Assembly: GCA_034435675.1 (NCBI GenBank)
Contig: DAOTWP010000291.1
Span: forward strand, 1 to 64,000
Direction of reading: 5' to 3'
Source of the DNA: DAOTWP01 sp034435675
Lineage (GTDB): Bacteria; Chloroflexota; Anaerolineae; Aggregatilineales; Phototrophicaceae
Length of the DNA stretch: 64,000 nucleotides
Numbering within the stretch: the stretch's first letter is position 1; every line of letters starts with the position of its first letter. Of this stretch, positions 17,901 through 24,629 are shown one piece after another. The position numbers and the translations under genes were made by a program. The notes beneath the pieces are model-generated. The model worked only from the letters and a program-made list of their open reading frames with translations. It had not been told where the DNA came from and did no database searches.

Positions 17901-18872
17901 GAAATTCAGGCAGAGTTGGGGCGCGCGTGGCTAATCGAATATGCGTGGAAGATAATCACGGAACGTGCGTGGAACTGGCTGCACCAGTTCGAAGGGCAGT
18001 ACAGCCCTGATGACTTTGAAGATGACGATGAGGTGCGCCGTCTGTATGTCCACGAATGGCTGGGCACCAGTGGGCTGTATGATCCTGATCAGTTGATTCT
18101 GAACACGACCTATGCCCGCCGCGTAGTGCTGGCGGAATGGCTGCGTGAGCAGGGAACTGACCCCGAAGACGTGCTGATGTTCGAAACAACGGGGTTGACC
18201 ACTGATGAACGCCGCCGCCGTGATGCAAATGCGCGCCGCGTAGCGCTGTACCATTGGATCGGGTGGGCTGACCCTGAATATGCGCTGCCCGAAACGCTGA
18301 CCGAAAAAGAACTGTACCAGCACGCTGACAGGGTCATGTTCAAAACCGGACGTCCGGTGCCCATGTATGGCAAACATACCCTGTATGATGGGCGCACGGG
18401 AGAACCGTTTGACCGTCCGGTGACAGTTGGCATCATTCATATGCTCAAGCTGGCGCATTTGGTTGAAGACAAAGTGCATGCCCGTTCTACAGGTCCATAC
18501 AGCTTGGTGACGCAGCAGCCATTGGGCGGTAAGGCGCAGTTTGGCGGGCAGCGCTTTGGCGAAATGGAAGTGTGGGCGCTGGAGGCATACGGTGCGGCGT
18601 ACACGCTGCAAGAAATGCTAACGGTCAAATCTGATGATGTGCAGGGACGTGTCAAGACCTACGAAGCCATTGTGAAGGGTGAACCCATTGAAGAACCGGG
18701 CATCCCGACGAGCTTCCGTGTGCTGGTCAAAGAACTACAAAGTCTCGGACTGGCAGTGGAAGCTATCACGGATCAGGGTGAAGTAGTAAAATTCGGTAAG
18801 GATGAAGAACAGCAAAAGCAGCCCAGGATGAGTACCGGACTGCTGAGCCTTGCCGGAGACACCGCTGAGTAA
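14928..18872 (+). CDS. rpoB: DNA-directed RNA polymerase subunit beta
   Basis: The beta subunit (1314 aa) of core RNA polymerase. Landmarks are the rifampicin region SSQLSQFMEQTNPLAELTHK with SALGPGGLRRERAGFDVRD, the PIETPEGPNIGLIG motif, KLTVGDKMAGRHGNKGVIS, and the C-terminal ARSTGPYSLVTQQPLGGKAQ and RFGEMEVWALEAYGA. Between VFDGAKEDEIQAELG (residue ~990) and GRPVPMYGKHTLYDGRTGEP (~1141) there is an extra segment of ~145 residues that most beta subunits lack. GTG 14928 is given as the start, but AGGAG (14921-14925) is only 2 nt away; in-frame TTG 14934 has better spacing. It has its own promoter and terminator and no rpoC or ribosomal-protein neighbours. Confidence 0.97.
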   Translation: MTLNHLVNIKNYARTLTVQALPSLIELQLNSFNWFIAEGLAELFDEISPIESFNGNLKLYFPGKSQAAKEFGLTYWFEEPKYSEELCLERDMSYAAPLYVRVALVNREAGDEVVLSDIFMGDFPLMTEKGTFIINGTERVVVSQLIRSPGVYFDAEEDRTTGRLLASAKLIPDRGAWMEFETRKNDYLTVKFNRKRTIPATVLLRALAAVDDGMPEELSPIKTGSDEELLALYAESDNNEAHRYLAGTIKMEPVWELKKEQTLAQAALLEFYRRMRPGDPPTLDNAREYLISQLFDQRRYDLERVGRYKLNQRLQLDGAIPRTVRIVTKADIVKLLERMININNGLVGPDDIDHLGNRRVKTVGELIQNKLRIGLRRTERVVKERMSIREADNPTPVSLINIRPIVAAVREFFGSSQLSQFMEQTNPLAELTHKRTLSALGPGGLRRERAGFDVRDVHHSHYGRICPIETPEGPNIGLIGRLASYGRVNEYGFIETPYRKVIKFLAPADPQIIGRTVRDSVEDKNENVLAEESTVITAELAEKFAAAGIDKVPVMPYVTEDVLYLSADEEDKYVIAQGNAVLDNLNQFTAGRVSARYAQKFIIVPSQRIDYMDVAPRQIVGISAALIPFLEHDDANRALMGSNMQRQAVPLLRPDVPIVSTGMESQAAYDSGQVLVSDISGEVTSVQGERIVVRDAEGKEHIYRLRKYNRSNQSTCIDQRPIVTKGQHIRKGQVIADSSSTVKGDLALGHDVLAAFLSWDGGNYEDALLISEDMLRNDKFTSIHIEKHEVEARDTKLGPEEITYDIPNVGEDALKDLDEFGIVRIGAEVGPNDILVGKITPKGEKELSPEEKLLRAIFGEQAREVKDSSLRLPHGEKGKVVDVKTFTREEHRDLPAGVEKMVRVSVAQKRKLTVGDKMAGRHGNKGVISRIVPIEDMPYLNDGRSVEIILNPTGVPGRMNLGQVLEVHLGWAADRLGFRAITPVFDGAKEDEIQAELGRAWLIEYAWKIITERAWNWLHQFEGQYSPDDFEDDDEVRRLYVHEWLGTSGLYDPDQLILNTTYARRVVLAEWLREQGTDPEDVLMFETTGLTTDERRRRDANARRVALYHWIGWADPEYALPETLTEKELYQHADRVMFKTGRPVPMYGKHTLYDGRTGEPFDRPVTVGIIHMLKLAHLVEDKVHARSTGPYSLVTQQPLGGKAQFGGQRFGEMEVWALEAYGAAYTLQEMLTVKSDDVQGRVKTYEAIVKGEPIEEPGIPTSFRVLVKELQSLGLAVEAITDQGEVVKFGKDEEQQKQPRMSTGLLSLAGDTAE

Positions 18873-18895
18873 TCTCTGAGCATCAATTGCCGACA

Positions 18896-18931
18896 AAACG
18901 CCGTGTCCTGGGTCCATGACACGGCGTTTTC
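18896..18931 (+). terminator. Rho-independent terminator after rpoB
   Basis: Perfect 13-bp stem AAAACGCCGTGTC/GACACGGCGTTTT with a 10-nt loop. It closes rpoB as a single-gene transcript. Confidence 0.9.
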
Positions 18932-19004
18932 ATTTCCAGGCTGCTCGATGTGGCCACTTAATGGGCTTATGTATCTGCCCGACGATGCGCCAGGTGGCTG
19001 GCAC

Positions 19005-19844
19005 TCAGCGTTCTTTTGACACCGCAGCAGCAAGCTGCGCCCCGACCAGTTCAAGCATCAGCACATTTTCCTGTGTAATCGAATTCGGGCGTTCACGGCA
19101 GGCAACCAGCACCCCGAATTTCTTGCTGCTGAACGCCACAGGCACACATGCCACCGCGCCCAGCCGACCACGCGCGACCAGCGGATGGTTTGGGCTGTCC
19201 TCAGGCGCGGCAATGCGGCTCTGGCTCGTCTGCATAACCCAGCCCATCAGGTCTTCGCTGTTTGCCTGTTTGGGGGCAACCGCCAGAATGGCGTTTGGTC
19301 CTGCCTGGGCTGCCAGAGTCATGCTCAGGGGATCGCTGCCGGATAGCCTGTAATAGGCAACATAATCATAATCCATCGCTTTGCACGCTTCGACTGCCGC
19401 CTGTTCTTTGCCGCCCATTCCGCTGGCTTTGTTCAGGGCTTTGGCAAAGTTGCGCACCGCGGGCAAGCTGTCCGCCCGCAGGGTTTCGGTTTGCCGGTCA
19501 GAGACGAGCCGCATAATCCGCTTGCGCAGGTCGTCGTTGTTGAACGGGTCGGTGCTGATATCATCTGCCTGCCCGGGCATGCCGAAATCGGCTTCTTCAT
19601 CTACCAGCACAATCAACAGACGTGGGTAAGTCTGGCGCAAATCGGCGACAACGCTGTGCGTGTCCCCCATGCGGTTGTCCATGACGAACGCATCCACATG
19701 GCGGTTGCGATCCGCGAGAATGTCCATCGCATCGCGCAAGTCCGATACAAGCTCAATCCTCAAATCACCGGTGCTGGACAGCGGCTTGAAGAACCGCTGG
19801 GCATGCTCACGAGGTACTGCTAGCAGAATTTCTGGCTTGCTCAT
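19005..19844 (-). CDS. Receiver-like domain plus GAF domain protein
   Basis: A 279-aa soluble protein. Residues ~1-120 look like a CheY-type alpha/beta fold (DAFVMDNRMGDTHSVVADLR, then LLIVLVDEEAD) but the full set of receiver residues is not clear. Residues ~145-275 form a GAF domain (YDYVAYYRLSG ... GAVACVPVAFSSKKFGVLVA). No output domain is attached, so it may be a signalling adaptor. ATG 19844 is chosen where similarity to a receiver begins; a TTG start at 19886 is possible. No strong ribosome-binding site is seen. Confidence 0.6.
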   Translation of the reverse strand: MSKPEILLAVPREHAQRFFKPLSSTGDLRIELVSDLRDAMDILADRNRHVDAFVMDNRMGDTHSVVADLRQTYPRLLIVLVDEEADFGMPGQADDISTDPFNNDDLRKRIMRLVSDRQTETLRADSLPAVRNFAKALNKASGMGGKEQAAVEACKAMDYDYVAYYRLSGSDPLSMTLAAQAGPNAILAVAPKQANSEDLMGWVMQTSQSRIAAPEDSPNHPLVARGRLGAVACVPVAFSSKKFGVLVACRERPNSITQENVLMLELVGAQLAAAVSKER

Positions 19845-19924
19845 GATAAGTCGCGCGGCGCTGCCAAGGATTACGGCAAACGCCAATCCCCTTTCTATTC
19901 AATGCTAATCCGGGTCACTGGGTT

Positions 19925-21085
19925 TCAGATCGACTGATGGTGTGCCGCAGCCAGAACGAGCAGCAGAATCTGATGCAGTCCTAACGCTACCGGGCGGGTC
20001 TCAATGTATTCGTCCAACCGGTGGGCATTGCCCCCGCGCGTAACCCCAATGGTCACTGCGGGATAACCCGCTGCCAGCGGGATATTGCCGTCTGTACTGC
20101 CAGTTTCTAGCACCCCTTGCAGTCCCACCGTGCGTAATGCCGCCAGAGCGCCGTCGACCAGCGGGTGTTCCGGCGCGATAGCGCCTGCCGGGCGGTCGCC
20201 CACCACTTCAATCGAGAATTGCAGTTCACCATACTGGGCGTTGATGACCTGGCTGCGCACGGTATCCTCTAGCACTGCCAGCGCTTCGCGGTTCTCAGAT
20301 CGCAAATCGAGCCACAGCGCTGCATGGGTGGCAATCGAATTGATCGAGTGCCCACCTTCGATGATGCCGATATTGTAAGTTGTGCGCGGGGTTTGCGCGG
20401 GTTTGAGTGCCGCGATTTGCGCACCTAACTGCATGAGTCCGTGTATGGCGCTTTCGCGTCCAAAGTGCAGCCAACTATGACCGCCGGGGGCAGTTGCCGC
20501 AATTTTCAAGCGCCGCACCGCAATGCCGGCATGATAAATGTGCCCCAGTGCCAGTCCCTCAAGGTTGATGACGCAACAGATGCGCGCTCTGAGCGTTTCA
20601 AAGACAGATTTCATGCCACCCAGATCCCCCAATCCCTCCTCACGAGTGGTTGCGGCAAACCAGAGGTCACGGGCGGGAACTGGCAGCTCTGGCTGACGCA
20701 GTGCCCGCGCCACGCTCAGCAGCCCGGCGACACCGATGCTGTTGTCTCCTAGTCCGGGTCCATAGATCAATTCTTCCACCCGGTGAACACTAAGGTCGGT
20801 TTCCGCCGGGAAAACCGTATCCATATGCGCTGCAAGCATTACCCCCGGCAATTGCGCTGAACTCCCAGGCAGTCGTCCAAAGACATTGTACATGCTGTCA
20901 ATTTCAATTTGCTGAAGTCCGAGTGCTGCAAACTGATTGGCGACATACGCTGCGCGCTGCTCTTCCCGAAAAGTGGGCGCAGGAATCTGCTGGATTACCA
21001 GTGCCTGATCAATCGCCCATTGCGCCAATTCCGGAAGAAACTGCCACTGAACAGCCTGATCTACTTTTTCTACAAAACGTTTCAT
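19925..21085 (-). CDS. M20-family metallopeptidase (zinc aminoacylase/dipeptidase type)
   Basis: A 386-aa cytoplasmic M20 peptidase. Metal and catalytic residues are visible: His and Asp in LAAHMDTVFP, the bridging Asp in GPGLGDNSIGVAGLL, the Glu pair in TTREEGLGDLGG, and the C-terminal His in GGNAHRLDEYIETRP. The central lid/dimerisation domain (~185-295) is present. Such enzymes cleave dipeptides, tripeptides or N-acyl amino acids; the substrate is not known. ATG 21085 is supported by AGGGTGG just upstream, making the in-frame extension to 21169 unlikely. Confidence 0.87.
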   Translation of the reverse strand: MKRFVEKVDQAVQWQFLPELAQWAIDQALVIQQIPAPTFREEQRAAYVANQFAALGLQQIEIDSMYNVFGRLPGSSAQLPGVMLAAHMDTVFPAETDLSVHRVEELIYGPGLGDNSIGVAGLLSVARALRQPELPVPARDLWFAATTREEGLGDLGGMKSVFETLRARICCVINLEGLALGHIYHAGIAVRRLKIAATAPGGHSWLHFGRESAIHGLMQLGAQIAALKPAQTPRTTYNIGIIEGGHSINSIATHAALWLDLRSENREALAVLEDTVRSQVINAQYGELQFSIEVVGDRPAGAIAPEHPLVDGALAALRTVGLQGVLETGSTDGNIPLAAGYPAVTIGVTRGGNAHRLDEYIETRPVALGLHQILLLVLAAAHHQSI

Positions 21086-21459
21086 GCCACCCTGCTGTGA
21101 TGATTTCAGAAAACTAACGATCTGGGACTGCGAGTGTACCAGGCTGTATGTTATAATGCACCCGGTCAACCAACATATCCATCAAACGCATGAGATCACA
21201 CCCTTTGACGGTTGTGTATCCGGCAGGCGCAAGTGCTGCCACTGCGTAAGCGCTACCTGCTTCCCGGTCGTCGGGAAAACCAACTGACTGATAACCGCAA
21301 CTGTAGTTTGAGCGCACAATTCTTGAATCGCACGACTTTATTACCGATCATACCCTGTATAAGTCAAACCGCGCAAAGACTCTGAGATTGTGCTGTATGC
21401 GCAAACACGGCATAGGGGCAAACTGTGGCTTCATTTGACCATTTGCGTGGAGGTCGTTC
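21086..21459. other. Divergent intergenic region with an extended -10 element
   Basis: 374 bases without a supported gene. TGTTATAAT (21149-21157) is a good extended -10 on the plus strand but stands ~300 nt before the next start, so either a long leader or a small RNA could begin here. I could not match the stretch to a known riboswitch or RNA family. A 67-codon minus-strand frame in it has no ribosome-binding site and no familiar motif. Confidence 0.35.
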
Positions 21460-22143
21460 ATGTCACTACCCAGAATTCTGCTGATCGGGTCTGCGCGGGC
21501 AAAGAAGGGCGGGCTAATTGCATCGCTCGAAAAACGGTACACAGTGACGATGGCAGCCAGCGGCAAGCAGGGTATTGTGGCGGCGGCAGCCAATACCCCA
21601 AACGCAATAATTCTGGATGCCGTTGCACTGCGCACCCCCGGTGAACGGATTTGTCACCAGCTTCGTGAACGGTTTCCTATGATCCCGCTTATACATTTGC
21701 ATCCGGGCAGTGAAGTTGCAACAGACAGCCCTGCCGATGCTGTGCTGCTTGCCCCGTTTACCGCGCGCAAGGTGTTGAATGCGCTGGAACGGTTGGTACC
21801 CAGCGGCGATGTTATGTTGCGCTGCGGTCCTTTTGAAATGGATATTACCCGCCGTGTCCTGATTGCCAATGGGCAGGAAACCATCCTTACGCCCAAACTG
21901 GCACGGCTGGTGGAGATGTTTCTGCGCCACCCCGGTCACACATTTGAACGGCGTACCCTGATGGAAAAAGTCTGGCAAACCGATTATCTGGGTGATACCC
22001 GTACGCTGGATGTTCACATTCGCTGGATCCGTCAGGCAATTGGCGATATTGGCGGCAGCCCGCGCTATCTGCTTACAGTGCGAGGAGTCGGCTACCGGCT
22101 GGAAGTGCCCCACGATAGTGCCGAAAACGGACGCGCACGCTGA
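21460..22143 (+). CDS. OmpR-type winged-helix regulator with degenerate receiver
   Basis: A 227-aa transcription factor. The C-terminal winged helix (~125-222) is clear: ILTPKLARLVEMFLRHPG, RRTLMEKVWQTDYLGDTRTL, VHIRWIRQAIGD and LLTVRGVGYRLEVP. The N-terminal domain has the receiver fold and keeps the Asp of IILDAVAL (residue 53), but the acidic pair normally in the first loop reads LIGSARAK and the conserved Lys region reads LLAPF. It is therefore probably phosphorylation-independent. GGAGG stands 7 nt before the ATG. No histidine kinase is next to it. Confidence 0.85.
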   Translation: MSLPRILLIGSARAKKGGLIASLEKRYTVTMAASGKQGIVAAAANTPNAIILDAVALRTPGERICHQLRERFPMIPLIHLHPGSEVATDSPADAVLLAPFTARKVLNALERLVPSGDVMLRCGPFEMDITRRVLIANGQETILTPKLARLVEMFLRHPGHTFERRTLMEKVWQTDYLGDTRTLDVHIRWIRQAIGDIGGSPRYLLTVRGVGYRLEVPHDSAENGRAR

Positions 22144-22155
22144 AGTGGAAACCAA

Positions 22156-22180
22156 AAGCCGACCTACAGTAGGTCGGCTT
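22156..22180. terminator. Bidirectional terminator between regulator and rpsT
   Basis: Arms AAGCCGACCTAC and GTAGGTCGGCTT flank one base; the real hairpin would have a loop of about 7. It lies between convergent genes. Confidence 0.7.
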
Positions 22181-22206
22181 GATGTCTCTCATGGCTGCGC
22201 TGCCGA

Positions 22207-22479
22207 TTAGCGCTCAGATTGCATCGCTGCGAGGCGTTTCATCAGGCGGCTCTTGCGGCGGGCTGCGTTGCGGGGATGAATGGTGCCCCGGCTGCTTGCC
22301 TTGTCCAAATCGCGGACAGCTTCGCGGGTTGCAGCCCGTGCTTCTTCCAGCGTTCCCTTATTCATCGCTGTGCGCGCCTTTTTCACCAGCGTGCGCGCAC
22401 GATTGCGGAAAACCCGATTTTGTATGCGGCGCTTCTCACTCTGCCGGAAGCGCTTGAGCGCAGATTTGTGGTTTGCCAT
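22207..22479 (-). CDS. rpsT: 30S ribosomal protein S20
   Basis: A 90-aa, highly basic helical protein that binds 16S rRNA in the body of the small subunit. The start MANHKSALKRFRQSEKRR and the C-terminal GTIHPRNAARRKSRLMKRL are characteristic of bS20. It stands alone, as rpsT usually does, convergent with the regulator at 21460-22143. Confidence 0.96.
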   Translation of the reverse strand: MANHKSALKRFRQSEKRRIQNRVFRNRARTLVKKARTAMNKGTLEEARAATREAVRDLDKASSRGTIHPRNAARRKSRLMKRLAAMQSER

Positions 22480-22574
22480 TGTCGTCTTGTTATCCCTAAA
22501 ATTAAGCTCAGCGCGGAAAGTGGATGAATATTATCACAGCGCGCTTACCTTTTCCAGCATGTTTTCTGCTTACC

Positions 22575-23585
22575 CTAATTGGCAAGCTGCACGATTAGCA
22601 ACCCCACCGCCCCCAGATTCAGCAGCAGCAGCAGTACCAACCCCAGCACGGATACAATCGGCGCGCGTTCGCGTGTTCCCGGCAGACGGGTCGCCTTAAT
22701 ATCTGGAGGGATATAGTGAAACATTTCCTCCGGATCGCTGTAGTCGATCTGCGCATCGTCATAGTTCATATCCGCAGGGATACGGTCAAATCCCTGTGGA
22801 TCGTCAATATCCCCAAAGTCCTCGTCATCCTGTTGGACAACCGGACGCGGCGAAAGAACGGGAGCTTTTGAGGCGCGCGACGCTGGAGGCGCGGCAGCAC
22901 GCACTGGTGACGGAGCCGGAGATTCAAAGTCATCGTCGAAGTCCACAAAATCGGTTCCGAACGGACCGTCGCCGCCCAGATCAAATCCCTGCACGGAGCG
23001 GCTAGCGGCAGGAGCAGCGCTTTTGGGTTCGTCAAAGGCATCATCGTCAAACCCGAACATACTGCTCTCGGCAGTTTCCCCGAAGAATGGGGATGCGCCA
23101 CCCTTGCCCCCCAGATTCATATTTGCCACCCAGTTATCATATTCTTCGGCTGATGGTTCTGGGACGGGTCTGGCGCTGGCGCTGGGGCTACTGGTTTCCA
23201 GCCCGACATTCGCCCATTCAATGCTGCTGGGCAGTTCTTCCTGCGGCGGCGCAGCAGGCTGGGCTTTCACGGGACCGGTGAACGTCGCGTTCGCAAAGGC
23301 ATCATCTTCCTGCCCACTGGGCGCGGGGGCTGCCCCGGAACGCCGGTTGAGAACCTCTAACCCTTGCTGGGCGCGCGTGTTCCCCGGATTAATCACCAGG
23401 ACGTTCTCCAGGCATGTACGCTGTTCATCCAGCGACTCCACGACCGCGCTGAGCCACAGCCACGCCTGCTCGTGGCGTTCATTGATTTCCACTGCGCGCA
23501 GCAGCAGCGCGCGCGCTTCTTCTTTACTGCCGGCGCGATAGGCGCGCACCGCCTCATTAACCATGCCATCTACATTTGCAGTCAT
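22575..23585 (-). CDS. TPR-module protein with C-terminal membrane anchor
   Basis: A 336-aa protein. Residues ~8-85 form a helical TPR-like module (EAVRAYRAGSKEEARALLLR, AWLWLSAVVESLDEQRTCLE). A long low-complexity Pro/Ala/Asp-rich stretch follows, and the last ~25 residues are one hydrophobic helix (GLVLLLLLNLGAVGLLIVQL), giving a tail-anchored layout with the TPR in the cytoplasm. The module is clearly related to the N-terminus of the protein at 32868-33944. ATG 23585 has AAAGG upstream and is preferred to 23630. The function is unknown. Confidence 0.7.
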   Translation of the reverse strand: MTANVDGMVNEAVRAYRAGSKEEARALLLRAVEINERHEQAWLWLSAVVESLDEQRTCLENVLVINPGNTRAQQGLEVLNRRSGAAPAPSGQEDDAFANATFTGPVKAQPAAPPQEELPSSIEWANVGLETSSPSASARPVPEPSAEEYDNWVANMNLGGKGGASPFFGETAESSMFGFDDDAFDEPKSAAPAASRSVQGFDLGGDGPFGTDFVDFDDDFESPAPSPVRAAAPPASRASKAPVLSPRPVVQQDDEDFGDIDDPQGFDRIPADMNYDDAQIDYSDPEEMFHYIPPDIKATRLPGTRERAPIVSVLGLVLLLLLNLGAVGLLIVQLAN

Positions 23586-23760
23586 CAGGTTCAACCTTTG
23601 CTCAACCGCACAGCGGCGATACGCAGACATCCCATGCTGTGTTTACAACGCACTTATCATAGCACGAAGCGCGAGATCAGAACATTATCGGACGCAAAGG
23701 CAAAGGCGGCAGCCTTCCAAGTTCGAGCAGAACCACATCATTATGAATCGGTAATGCCGC

Positions 23761-23790
23761 TTGACAGAAAAAACGTAAAAATCATATCCT
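23761..23790 (+). promoter_or_regulatory. Candidate promoter of the giant-protein operon
   Basis: TTGACA (23761-23766) and TATCCT (23785-23790) are 18 bases apart, about 40 nt before the first start codon. Confidence 0.5.
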
Positions 23791-23831
23791 TGTAATGTGC
23801 TGCACCTCAAATCCATATAGGAGGGCAAGTC

Positions 23832-24626
23832 ATGACAAGACGAAGGCTTGTACGTCCCACTCTGCTGCGACGAGAAGATTTGCTGGAGCTTCAGTTCGAG
23901 TTCGTCAATCTTGTGCTGGTTGCAGGAGGACGCGCCTCACCGTATCTGACACGCGAAGACCCACAGCGCCCCGCCTACATCATTGTCTATTTTGCCCCCC
24001 AGAGCATTGAAGAAGAAGCATTTTTTGAAGTAGAGCCTCATCCAGAAGATTTCCAGACCGGTCAGTCCGTCACGCCTGACAAAGATGCCAACACTGGCGA
24101 AGAAACACCGCGCAAACCGCCGGTACAGGCACGGATTGCCGGGCGCAGCCGCCTCGTTTTTAACGTTCCTGATGACCTGACGACCATTCCCTACACGGTT
24201 GAGAGTTTGCTGGACTGGACTCGTTTTGACCTGAGCCTTGCGCCAACGGCGCTGCCCGCCGCCCCGGCGACTGGTGATCTGAATCCGCGACCGGCAATCA
24301 GCGAGCCGCTGCTGCGCCATACGGCAATCGAATTTCCTTATCGTCTGTTTATCTCTCCCAACCGTTTCGCTGCCTGGGCGCATGCGCTTTCCCCGGTCAC
24401 GCATGCAGGACGAACTGAATTGTGGCATACGCGGTTGGGCATTCGCCGTGAGCAACCGGACACCGACGCCCCGCCCGCCAACCAGTTTGTGAGCGAGGAC
24501 GACCACCCGGAACGCACAGTGCGGGCGATCTGGTCGCCAGACTACCGGGCTGATGCGCCTCCACCCAATCCCGAAAGCACTGGACTGGATTTTCGTGCCC
24601 CGTTGTCTCCCAATGATCGCCACTAG
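23832..24626 (+). CDS. Unknown protein; probably the N-terminal part of a gene split by TAG
   Basis: Reads 264 codons from an ATG with AGGAGGG upstream, then hits TAG at 24624-24626. The protein is rich in Pro and charged residues, with no signal peptide or membrane segment and no motif I recognise. The next open frame (24630-27032) is in the same reading frame, starts one codon after the stop and lacks a ribosome-binding site. The most economical reading is one ~1065-residue protein interrupted by a nonsense codon, for example a CAG changed to TAG. TAG ends other genes here normally (ilvE, ddl), so global recoding is unlikely. Confidence 0.75.
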   Translation: MTRRRLVRPTLLRREDLLELQFEFVNLVLVAGGRASPYLTREDPQRPAYIIVYFAPQSIEEEAFFEVEPHPEDFQTGQSVTPDKDANTGEETPRKPPVQARIAGRSRLVFNVPDDLTTIPYTVESLLDWTRFDLSLAPTALPAAPATGDLNPRPAISEPLLRHTAIEFPYRLFISPNRFAAWAHALSPVTHAGRTELWHTRLGIRREQPDTDAPPANQFVSEDDHPERTVRAIWSPDYRADAPPPNPESTGLDFRAPLSPNDRH

Positions 24627-24629
24627 ATT

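Noticed and set aside
21114..21317. A 67-codon minus-strand frame before the M20 peptidase gene
   Set aside because: No ribosome-binding site, no motif, and it runs through the peptidase promoter region.
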